Shown: positions 11,201 to 23,200 of the stretch, piece by piece | Position numbering within the stretch: position 1 is the first letter of the stretch | How the letters are laid out: each line of letters begins with the position of its first letter | Assembly: GCA_022828595.1 (NCBI GenBank) | Contig: JAKGHH010000003.1 | Coordinates: 106,105,583-106,169,582, forward strand | Direction: 5' to 3' | DNA length: 64,000 nt | DNA from: Nelumbo lutea | Lineage: Eukaryota; Streptophyta; Magnoliopsida; Proteales; Nelumbonaceae | The notes under the pieces: model-generated | Told to the model about the DNA's origin: nothing | What the model saw: only the letters and a program-made list of their open reading frames with translations | The model's database searches: none | Program-made: the position numbers and the translations under genes

Positions 11201-14200
11201 CTGTAGTCATTTTTAGGGTTTAAGTGCTTCAGGACTTGTCTCCCTCGATTTCTTTGCTCTCTGGAAGATCCAGTAGAGCTGTTTCAACAGGACTGTTACA
11301 ACAGTACTGTTACAGTTTTTTTACTGCTATCAGTCTTAATAGGCCAACAGTCACAGAAATTAGGGCTTCTTTTACTGCTATTACCTGCTGCAGACCCAGT
11401 AGGCCGACTGGTACAGTAATTAGGAAGTTTTTTTACTGATCATTAATGGAGTTTAAAAGCCAAGGGGAGGGTGTTTTTGGGACTGGATCAAGTAGCATGT
11501 CTGAAAACACCTTCCAGATTACAACTATAAAGTTTGATGGTTCAAACTACCTAGAGTGGGCCCAATCAGCCATGATGGCCATTGGGGGAAGAGGAAAGCT
11601 GAACTACTTGTTGGGGAATGTGAAGGAACCAACTAAGGAGGATCCCACTTATACTAGGTGGATTTAGGAAAATTATTTGGTGATGACATGGCTGTGCAAC
11701 TCCATACAGCCATGCATCAGCCGAAATTACTTATGGGCAAAAACAGCTAAAGAAATATGGGATGTTGTGAAAGAAACTTACTCTCAGCCCCTTAATGTTG
11801 CTAGGGATTATGAGCTGAAATGGAAAGTTATAAATCTCAGACAATGAGAGAAACAGGTCTCTGTTTATTTTTCAACCCTAAAATCTCTATGGCATGAAAT
11901 TGACCATCTTGAGACAATAGAATGGGAAAGTCAGAGAGATGCACAGACTTACAAAAGACAAGTTGAAACTAACAAAGTATTTGAGTTCTTGGCTGGTTTA
12001 AATTCTGAGTATGATATTATAAGACAGCAGCTGTTGACAAGAGAGGGTGTGACTCTGTCTCAAGCCTATTCCCTAGTGCACAATGAGGAGACTAGGAGAA
12101 AGGTTATGTTGCAGTAGCAACCTTTCGAATCTGCCCTGGCAGCAGTTAAACCCAAGTCTGGGAGAGATAAGGAAAGGGATATGAAGAAAGAGGCTAAAAA
12201 TGACCTAGTGTGTGAACATTGCAAGAAACCTAAACACACTAAAGACACTTGTTGGAAGTTGCATCCACATCTAGTTCCAGCAAAACTCAGAAACAAAAAG
12301 GGGAATGCCAATATGGCTGTTAACACTGATAGTGCAGCCTTAACAGCCTCAAGAGGCACTCCTTAGACACCCTAGTTGTTGTCTGAGCTGCTCTGACATA
12401 GTTGGGAAGTGAAGTTAGTAACTCAGTATCATCTCCTCAACCACCATCAACTCCTTCAACCTCATCTTTTGCTCAATCAGGTAATCGGGCCTCAGCTTAT
12501 CATGCTTCAGCTCCAAGTAATACAGAACATTCTTGGATAATATATTCAGGAGCATCTGACCATATGACTGGCTTGCCATCACTTTTTTCTACCTATCATT
12601 TATCTTCTGGCAAAGACAAAATGTCCATTACTAATGGATTCCTTATCCCTATTTATGGCAAAGGAGACATCAAGTTGTCTAATGCCACTTCCCTATCCTC
12701 CATCTTGCATGTTCCTAAGCTTAATACTAACTTTCTTTCAGTTAGTAGCATTACAAAAAAATAGAACTGCTCAGTAACCTTTTTTCCTTATTGATGTGTT
12801 TTTCAGAATCTAGAGACAAGGAAGGTGATTGGGACTGGTCGTGAAACGAATGGAATCTACCTACTTGGAAGAAGTGCTCATCAGGAAGATAGCAAAACTA
12901 AGAAATCCTCTATTTCTCAGTCTATTGATCAAGTGATGCTTTGGCATAATAGGATGGGTCATTTATCCTTTCAGGCCTTAAAAAGTTTGTTTCCTAGTTT
13001 ATTTGAATCTATCCAGATGTCTAGTTTGAAATGTGATAATTGTGAGCTTGCAAAACATTGTAAGACAATCTATTCCTTAAGTAATAACAGGAGCAATATT
13101 CCTTTTGAAATTGTGCATACTGATGTTTGGGGACCCTATCATACCACCACCATAGGGGGTACAGATATTTCCTGTTATTTGATGATGATTACACTCGATT
13201 TTCCTAGGTTTACCTTATGCGTTCTCGAGATGAAGTCCCAACATTAACCCAGATCTTTCATCAAATAATTTTAACCCAATTTGGGGTCAAAATTAAAATT
13301 TTTAGATCCGATAGAAAAAAAATATTTTGCAAACCCATTAGCCTCCAACCTGCTTGACCAAGGGATTATCCATCAGAGTACCTGCCCACATACGCCACAG
13401 CAGAATGGGGTTGTTGAAAAAAGAATAGACGCATATTGGAGGTAGCCAGAGGCATTATGTTTACCTTAAATGGGCCTATACGTTTCTGGGGGGATGCTAT
13501 TCTTACAGCAATATATCTCATCAATCGGATTCCCTCACAGGTTCTTGACATGAAATCTCCATTTACCCTTCTATGGCCTGATAAAGAATTGTTCACCATT
13601 CCACTTAAAACCTTTAGTTGCACTTTCTTCGTTCAGATCCTTGATCCTCATCATTCCAAATTTGATCCTAAGGCCTCCAAATGTATTTTCCTTTGCTATG
13701 TGTTGGATTGAAGTCTTTGTATGTATGAGTATTCGGCTGATAAGAGTTCTTATTAGCCTTTACTTAAGTTTAAGTTGTCTTGTACTGGGCCTTTGTTAAT
13801 GGGCCTAATCCTGTTTAATGTTTTAAGTTGTCTGGGTGTCCCATCACTAATCAGGGGCATTCTAGTAACTTCCTGTATCATTGTACTACACCATAATATA
13901 AATAATAGTACTGTCGACTGAATAGAAAGTTCGACATTCTTGCATCTCTTCTTCTTCTTCTCTTTTCTGCTACTTCGGCTACAGTAATTTAGCTTTCATG
14001 GTATCAGAGCATTAGCTTCTTCCTGGTTTCAGCCGGCACACACTCTCTTCTCTTGTTGTCTTTTCATCTTCTCTCTCCCTTTTCTGGGTTGCTGTAGAGA
14101 AGACCTAGGGGTGTAAGAGTAAAGCAAGTTCGAACCTAGGGTTTCTCTTGGTTGTGGGACTCAAGGGAAGTAAGACCCAGAAGTAGATGTCCTACTAGGT

Positions 14201-17200
14201 TATTTCCAGCAAATAGTAGCTATTTGGCTACTAAGAGAGGTCTGTGTAGGACAGACCTAGTTGAGGACTGATTTCAGCAGTCCTAGCACTAGCCGAAAGG
14301 GGCTTAGCAACTTCTACAGTTACAGCTTCGGTGCTCCAGCAAGACTCGCACAGACTTAGCTTCTTCTACAGAGCCCATTGTTCACTTGCTACTGTTGCGG
14401 CCTCGAACTGTTCACTCACTACTGTACCCGAACTGTTGCAGTTTTTGGTTCAGCCCAAGTGAAGTCTATCTAGTGTTCTACCAGCACTGTGAACACTTCT
14501 ACCATCATAGCAATGTGGCAAACAGCTCCAAGTTCAGGGTGGTTATCAGTCCGAAACCCCTCACCACTGCTGTGAGATTACCTAGGGAGCTGCCAGCTCC
14601 AGATTGTTCAGCACTGTGAACCCTAGTTGAGGACTGATGTCAGCAGTCCTAGTATTGGCCGCAAGGGAGGGCACTCTCTTTACAGTTGCAGTACTCGAAG
14701 TTCAAGTGGAGTCTGCATAGCACAATAGTTGAGAACCCTTAGCTTCAGGTCGGTTACCAGCCCAGAACTCCTTGCTTGCTGTTGTAACTGAACTGTTTCA
14801 GAACGGTGACAGTCTCGGCAAGTCTGAAACTATGTCGAGTGCTGTCAGAACCTGCTGTGGTCATTTCAGCTAATCAGATCTGCTCCAGAACTGGTTCAGA
14901 ACCTTCAGAACTGCTTCGGCTAGTCTCAATCAGTGTCACCTACACAGTGGCTGCAGTCAAGATGTCTTCAATACCCAGAGATGTTTCTTCTAGAGATAAC
15001 AAGCCTGCGGCAAGTGGGAATTTTGTCACCAGCAACAATGATGACAACTCACAAAATACACCAATAGTGTCTTCTTCTCCTATGGGACAGGTTGTTGATT
15101 CCTCTGGAACTGGTACATTGGGCTTCTCTGCTAGTGAGGTTGAGATCCTTAGTAGGGCATTAGCCCGTCTAAGAAATAATTCTTTTGCTTCTACATCTCT
15201 TGCTAGATCAGGTACAGCCTCTACCTTCAGTGCCACTGGCTCTATTGACTCTACTTCTTGGGTTATTGATTACGGTGCTACTGACCATATGACACATATG
15301 TCTTCCCTATTCTCTTCATATCCTTTGTTGTCTGGTCAAGATAAGATGAGAGTTGCTGACGGGTCTTTCTCCACCATCTCTGGAAAGGGAATGGTTGACC
15401 TAAGCAAGGACCTCCCTCTTAAATCAGTTTTACATGTTCCCAGTCTTACCTCAAATCTCTTGTCTGTTTCAAAACTTACCAAAAATTTGAACTGTAGTAT
15501 AACCTTTTTTCCTACTCATTGTGTCTTCCAGGACAGATTGACAAGGAGAACGATTGGGTGCGGTCATGAGTATGGAGGCCTCTACTACCTTGATGCAAAC
15601 ATCGGCTCAGCCTTACAAGCATCTGCTGCTAGTAATCCAGAAAGTGTGGAGTCAATAGCTAAGCTGCATCTTTGGCATGCTAGGCTAGGTCATGTGTCTT
15701 TCTCCTCATTAGAAATGTTGTTTCCCGAATTATTTAAGGGCATTCCAAGTCAGAGTCTAACCTGTGAAGTATGTCAAATGTCAAAACAATGTAGAACTGT
15801 GTATCCAATTTCCAGCAATGAAATTTGTGTTCCTTTTGATTTGGTTCATTCTGATGTCTGGGGCCCTTCACCCATTGTTTCCTTTGATGGCTTCCGGTAC
15901 TTTATCAGTTTTATTAACCACTACTCTCGTTGTACATGGATCTACCTGTTAAAAGGACGGGATGAAGTACCACGGATAACCATGGCATTTTGCAAGATGA
16001 TGATTGAAATACAGTTTAATAAGAAGATTAAGCAATTCAGGTCAGACAATGCTGCTACTTTGAAAAATCCTTGAACTTATTCCTGGAAGATGCTGGCATA
16101 CTACATCAGTCATCCTGTGCTAATACTCCTCAGCAGAATGGGGTTGCTGAGCGCAAGAATAGACATCTATTGGAGACAGCTCGAGCCTTACTATTCCAGC
16201 ATGAAGTCCCCAAGCAATACTGGCCTCAAGCTGTACTTTCTACATCATATCTGATAAACCGGATGCCATCTAAGGTGTTGGGTATGAAAACCCCTTTCTC
16301 TGTTTTGTGCCCCACTCTTCCAGACTTTCCCCTTCCTCCTCGGGTCTTTGGTTGTACATGTTTCATATATGTGAAGGACCCAAAGAAGACCAAGCTAGAT
16401 CCTAAGGCTACAAAGGGAATATTCTTGGAGTACTCCCATACACAAAAGGGTTACAAGTGTTATGACCCTGTCTCCAAGAGAAAGTATGTCACCATAAATG
16501 TGGTCTTCTTTGAGTCTCGACCCTATTTTCAGTCTTCTCAGAATCCTCTTCAGGGGGAGACTAGTGGGTTGAAAGAGGATTCTCATTCTCCCTCATTTTT
16601 TGTTTCCCTATCTACCTCGGGTCTTCCATCCTCTCCTCCTACTCCTTGTTGTGACATTCCGGGTCAACCCAGTGAGGCTCCCACTGTGTCGGTTACCTCT
16701 CCTGATGCTGCAGATGTTCTTGAAGGCTCCAGTAGGCAACAAAAAGAGATACTTACATACAACAGAAGGAAAAGGGGTCATCAATCTCATGACAGCAACC
16801 AGTTGGACTCGGATCAATCTGTCCCTACAATCCAAGGTAATTCCAACTCACATACTTCTGATTTGGATCTTCCTATTGCTCTCCGTAAGCCTATTCGCTC
16901 TTGCACCACCTAGCACCCCATTGCTGATTTTGTTTCTTACACACATTTATCTCCTACCTATCACTCCTTTGTGTCTGCTCTTTCCTCTATGCGTGTTCCT
17001 TCTAGGTACTCAGAGGCTGTATCTAATCCAAGGTGGAAAGAAGTTATGAATGAAGAGATGGAAGCCCTAATGAAAACAAGAACTTGGGAATTAGTGGATC
17101 TGCCAGAGGGGAAGAGCACTGTTGGGTGCAAGTGGGTGTTTACTATAAAGCACAGGGAGGACGGGTCTATTGAAAGGTATAAGGCCAGACTTGTGGCAAA

Positions 17201-20200
17201 GAGGTTTACTTAAAAAGAAGGGATTGACTACAAAGAAACCTTTGCCCCAGTAGCAAAGCTCAACACAATTTGGGTTCTTTTGTCACTAACAACAAATTTT
17301 TCATGGGAACTTCATCAGCTGGATGTGAAGAATGCCTTCTTAAATGGTGACCTTCATGAAGAGGTATTTATGGAACCTCCACCAGGCTATGACTTTAGTA
17401 GAAAGATGTGCAAACTGAGGAAAGCATTATATGGGTTGAAGCAATCTCCCCGTGCATGGTTTGAGAGGCTCTATGGGGCCATGAAGAAAGTGGGGTACAC
17501 TCAGAGTGGTGCAAACCATACCTTGTTCATAAGGAGACAAGATAGCAAACTTACTGCACTCATTGTTTATGTGGATGATATGGTAATTACCGGGAATGAC
17601 TTGGAAGAGATAAGAAGACTGAAGGAGTTTCTAGCTTCGGAATTTGAGATCAAAGACTTGGGTCATTTGAGATATTTTCTTGGGATTGAAGTTGCCAAGT
17701 CAAGAGAGGGAATCTACATATGTCAGCAGAAGTATGTTCTTGACCTCCTAGAGGAAACAGGCATGATGGGGTGCAGGCCAGTAGATACTCCAATGGAACA
17801 GAACCATGGCCTGCAGGAATCAGTAGGGGAGGACTACTATGATAAAGAGAGATACCAAAAATTGGTAGGGAAGCTGATATACTTATCCCTCACTCGGCCA
17901 GATATTGCTTATGCTGTGCATGTTGTCAGTCAATTTATGCACTCTCCAGAGATTCCTCATATGAAAGCAGTTGAAAGGATTCTCAGGTACTTGAAGACTT
18001 GCCCAGGGAAGGGAATTCTCTTCAAGAAAAACAATAGAATTGAAATTGAAGCCTACACTGGTGCAGATTGGGCTGGGTCTGTTGGAGACAGGAAGTCAAC
18101 CTCGGGTTACTGTACATTTGTGGGAGGAAACCTGGTCACATGGCGTAGTAAGAAGCAGAATGTAGTGGCTAGATCAGGTGCAGAAGCAGAGTATCGAGCT
18201 ATGGCCCACAGGGTTGCGGGGTTGCTGAACTCTTATGGCTCAGAACTCTTCTTAATGAACTTGGCATTAAGGCTGAAGGTCCTCTCAGGATGTATTGTGA
18301 CAATAAAGCTGCCATCAACATTGCCAACAATCCCGTGCAGCATGACAGGACAAACACATATTGAGATTGATCGGCATTTTGTTACAGAAAGAATTGTCTC
18401 GGGTGATCTCTGTGTGCCTTATACTCCATCTGAGATGCAAATTGCAGATGTACTGACTAAAGGGCTAGCAGTAGCAAAGTTTAGGGGCATGCTTGGCAAG
18501 CTAAACATGATTGATATCCATGCTTAGCTTGAGGGAGAGTGTTGGATTGAAGTCTTTGTATGTATGAGTATTCGGCTGATAAGAGTTCTTATTAGCCTTT
18601 ACTTAAGTTTAAGTTGTCCTGTACTGGGCCTTTGTTAATGGGCCTAATCCTGTTTAATGTTTTAAGTTGTCTAGGTGTCCCATCACTAATCAGGGGCATT
18701 CTAGTAACTTCCTGTACCATTGTACTACACCATAATATAAATAATAGTACTGTCGACTGAGTAGAAAGTTCGACATTCCTGCATCTCTTCTTCTTCTTCT
18801 TCTCTTTTCTGCTACTTCGGCTACAGTAATTTAGCTTTCACTATGCACAAACTCAAAAGGGATATTGTTGTTATGAACCCACTTCTGGAAAAAGATGTCT
18901 CAACGGATGTCACTTTTTTTAGGATAAACCCTATTACCCACGGGTTTCTCTTCAAGGGGAGAATAATGAGGCTAGGATTAGCACATCAGAAGTTCCTTTA
19001 ACAATCCCATTAAGTGAAGAAGGGTGTAGTGGGGAAGGTTGTCAAAGGTGCAAGGATGTGAGAGTCTATCACAGACGATGGAGACAGGTTGATTTCGGAC
19101 ATCAACAATCCAGGCCAGTCCCAGCCCCCTCTGCAGATCCAGATTCAGGTACCACAGTAGCCCCAGTTCCTTCTACAGATCCAAATCCAAGTACCACAGA
19201 TACTACAGATGAGAGACATCCCGCCATGGAGCATTCACCTTCATTAGATGATCTTGACCTTCCCATAGCAGTCCGTAAGGACATGCATCGTTGCACCACA
19301 TCCACAACTCACTGCATTTCTCAATTTTTGTCCTATGGTCATTTATCTTCCTCCTACAAGTCTTCTCTTGCATCCATTGCAGATATTCCCATTCCCAAAA
19401 CAATACAGGAAGCATTGGCAGTACCAAAATGGAAAGATGCAATAAAAGTAGAAATGGATGCCCTCATCAGAAACAATACCTGGGAAATAGTTGATCAACC
19501 CAAAGGAAAGAAACCAGTTGGATGTAGATGGGTATTCACTATGAAACATAATGCTGATGGTTCTATTGAAAGGTATAAGGCCCGATTAGTTGCAATAAGA
19601 TTTACTCAAAACATATGGTATTGACTACTTAGAAACTTTTGCACCAGTAGCAAAGATGACCACTATCAAAGTCCTATTATCTCTTGCAACTAGTTACTCT
19701 TGGCCATTGTATCAGGTGGATGTTAAAAATGCTTCCTCAACGGAGACTTGTAGGAAGAAGTTTACATGTAGTTGTCTCTTGGATTTTATTGTACGGAGAC
19801 AAAAAAAAAGGTTTATCGATTGAACAAAGCCTTATATGGACTAAAACAGTCCCCAAGAGCTTGGTTTGCAGATTCAGACAAGCCCTTGAAAGGTTCGGAT
19901 ATGTGCAGGCCTAGTCAGACCACACCTTATTTATTAAGAGAGTAACTTTACTTGTTGTGTATGTGGACGATAATGTAGTAATAGGAAGTGGATGATAGTG
20001 AAATTGAGTCTCTTAAGCAACTCCTTCATCAAGAGTTTGAAGTAAAAGATCTAGAGGAACTACGATACTTCTTGGGCATTTATGTAGCTAGATCCAAGCA
20101 TGGGATTTTTGTCTCTCAACAAAAGTATGTTCTTGATCTGCTAGAAGAAACAATAAAGTTGGAAGTTAAGCCTGCAGACACACCTATTGAACAAAACCAC

Positions 20201-23200
20201 AGGATCAATGCAGAGGGAGGAGAGCCTCTTGAAGATAAAGCTATGTTCCAACAGTTAGTTGGAAAACTTCTCTATCTTTGCCTCACAGTGTAGTTAGTCA
20301 GTATATGCACTCTCCTAGAACTACTCATCTCCTTGCAATTGAGAGGATATTAGCATATCTGAAGAGGTCACCGGGTAGAGGCATTTTGTTCAAGAATAAT
20401 GACCACATGAAGATAGAAGTCTACACAGATGTTGATTGGGCTGGGTGTGTTGATGATCGAAGATCTACCTCTGGATATTGTGCCTTTATAGGAGGTAATC
20501 TGGTCTCCTGGAAAAGTAAGAAACAAAATGTTGTTTCTCGCTCCAGTGCTGAAGCTGAATATATGTCCATGACAAATGGTGTGGCTGACATTCTATGGTT
20601 AAGATCATTACTTGAGGAATTGAGTATTGTTTATGAGAAACCCCTAATGTTGTACTGTGATAATCAAGCTACCATTAATATAGCTCATAATCTAGTACAA
20701 CACGACAGAACTAAGCATATTAAAGTGGACCAGCACTTTATCAGAAAAATGGTTACATCTCAAGAAATATGCCTTCCCTACATCACCTCCGACATGCAAC
20801 TTGCAAACCTTCTCACCAAGGTTGTTTCAAGAAAGAAGTTAGAGAAAGATCTATGCAAGTTGGGAATAACAAACATCTACTCCCAACTTGAGGGTGAGTG
20901 TGGAAAACTGTGGACCCCACATTAGTGTACTCGTGGGAGAGCATAGATTGAATTAAGTCTTGATTAGGATTAGCTTTCGTAGTAGGATTAGTTTTAATCT
21001 TATCTTATCTTATCTTATCTTATCTTACCATGTAAACATTAAGTCCTATTACAATTATGAAAGCATGTATATAAATCCAAAGGGTGGGGCGGTTGTTTAA
21101 TACAACCAACCACTCTCTTCTCCTAAAACCCTTCCACAAGTTCTTCTTCTCCATCTCTCTTCTTCTCTTCTCCTCTTCTCTTCTAATTTTCTTTTATTTT
21201 CTGTTCAAATCTGTAGTCTTGTACGACTACTACTTTGTCAGTGACCCATTGACCTGGGCAATTAGACCATCGACCCATTTGACCCAGACAATGGCTTTTG
21301 GCTGTTTTTATTTTAATTATTTCTATTCTTATTTTTTTAAATTGCAACAAGCTGTCTTAGGACCAGATGTCGAATTGCTGACCCAAGCCATTGGCCAAAG
21401 AAGTTCTGGTTCCGGATCAGTTTTTAAAACATTACAGTAAAGTATCAATATCATGTAGAACTGGTTGTTCATTATTTTCTATTAAAGATATGCTCTATGA
21501 ATGAAACAACTAGACAATCTCATAATTCCAGACATGAGAAGGAGTGCCCCTGCTTCGTGCAATGGTAAAACCTCGGACTGACAAGCATGAGAACGCAGAT
21601 TCAATTCTGAGTGGCAAATTTGTTCTAAAATGCCAAACGTTAGGTCTATGTCCAATGCACCCTTCCCAAGACCCTGGATAGCTAGAGCAGCATTGAGGAA
21701 TGGCCCTTTCTTATAAGAAATGTCTATGCACATGTATTATCCTTACAGTGAACAACTGCAATTATCGTCTTTTATCCAGGCAATAGACAGAAATTCAACA
21801 TATATGAAGTTGCAAGATTGCCAGATCTTCTCCGGAGATCTGTAGTTGACTTGAGAAAGAGAAAACAATTCCATACATCACAGTCCCCATAGTTTAAGTG
21901 TTGCAGTAACTTCAGATTCAGAACTAAACGAAGCAAAGCAAGAGCACTGAAGAGACAGACAATGAGAATCATATATCAAAATGCAACTTTATATAAGAAT
22001 AGATGACAGTATTAAATAGAAAAAGTTTAAGAATACCAGAAAAATATGGAAGCCCAAGTGCCAATCAGTTAAAGATGCATCATCAGGTGATTTTTGCACC
22101 AATTTCTCAGACACATCAAGACAAGATGACCTATTATCTACATCCCTATCTTCCTGCCTGAAAAAATAATAATTACTTCATGTACTTAATTTTGGCAAAG
22201 CAATTCAAAATTGAAAGCAAATGCCCAGAAGAAGAATATCAAAAATCAACAAGATATGAAGACTGTAATCTATAATAACAAATGGACCTTACCATTATTT
22301 AGAGTACTGTCAACAATTCTTTTGTTTATTTTTTACTTTTTCTGGTATTTTATATATTATTTTTTTTCATGGTGAGAGAACATTTTGTGGTGAGTTCTTC
22401 ATGAAAACATTTTGGGTTGGACCTTCTTATGGGGTTTATACAGTTTGGTCCCCCAAGTTTCGGTGTAAAGATTATTTTGTGAGGTGTTTTGTATTTGGGG
22501 CCAAAATGTGTTGTGAATATAGATGGGGGAACTTATCATTTTGGTGCAAACCGAACCACTATAAGCTGTGAAACAGCAAGTCTGAGCTGCAAAACATGCC
22601 CGTAAACTGCAAAACAGCTAGTTGAAGGTGCAAAATTGACATTAGAGGTGTGAAACCAGCTGAGACATGCCATCTAGTCACTCTCCTTAAAGCCGCATTT
22701 GCCCTTGCCCCCTATCGTGCAACTAGGAAATTGCAAATTGGTTTCCAAGATGAAACAGCCTACATGCTTCTAATAGTTGTGCACTCGCTTACCAGTCCTC
22801 GAATCATTGTAGAAGACGCTCAAATAAGGAAGATAGAGTTGGAACAATGCATGTGCAGTGGTGTATCACCAGAGTTGTCTAACCCTCTATTATAGAGAGT
22901 TTCCAAACACCTAAATGGACACAAAAACCACCCAACAGAAAAAGATGTGTCTCTCAAGAACAATGTTGAACACCTATTCGAAGAGACACAAGAAAGAAGA
23001 AGACACAAGCATTTAAATAAATTAAACAAAGGTTTTTTAAGGTAAATAAAAAAGAAAATTCATTAAAAGATAAATGATAGATACAATACCAAAGATGATG
23101 AGGGATCACCAACAAAAGAAAAGATAGTTGAGTAAAATAAAACAAAATACATTCAATGCAAAAACCAACCCCAAAAGACTCTCTAGAAACCCCGAAAGCT

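Larger units (their letters stand above)
13701..18840 (+). mobile_element. Ty1/copia LTR retrotransposon C, nested in copia B
   Basis: LTRs lie at 13701-13998 and 18540-18840, with TSD CTATG at 13696-13700 and 18841-18845. Codons of copia B resume directly after the second TSD. By eye the LTRs differ by five substitutions, all transitions, and one TTC indel, about 98% identity. Total length is 5140 bp. A polypurine tract (GAGGGAGAG) lies just before the 3' LTR. It lacks most of gag (see its coding entry). Confidence 0.95.
10342..21231 (+). mobile_element. Ty1/copia LTR retrotransposon B, host of nested copia C
   Basis: LTRs lie at 10342-10646 and 20899-21231, with a 5-bp TSD ACTTT at 10337-10341 and 21232-21236. 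Without the nested element it is about 5.7 kb. The order is PBS, gag, protease, integrase, RT, RNase H. A polypurine-like tract (TTGAGGGTGAG) precedes the 3' LTR. The LTRs differ at roughly 5% of positions by eye, plus a TATCT expansion in the 3' LTR. The coding region is broken many times. It lies in GCP4 intron 5, opposite in strand to GCP4. Confidence 0.93.
10239..21434. mobile_element. hAT-like MITE (about 300 bp) split by copia B
   Basis: A perfect 8-bp direct repeat CAGTAAAG flanks the element (10231-10238 and 21435-21442). The ends are imperfect inverted repeats: CATGGTTTTGAA...CCGGA on the left and TCCGG...TTTTAAAACATTA on the right. Removing copia B and one copy of its TSD leaves about 301 bp. 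The 8-bp TSD and short TIR suggest a non-autonomous hAT relative. It lies in GCP4 intron 5. Confidence 0.65.

Noticed and set aside
21542..21620. tRNA gene
   Set aside because: A- and B-box-like motifs occur but no acceptor stem or cloverleaf forms; a SINE explains it better.
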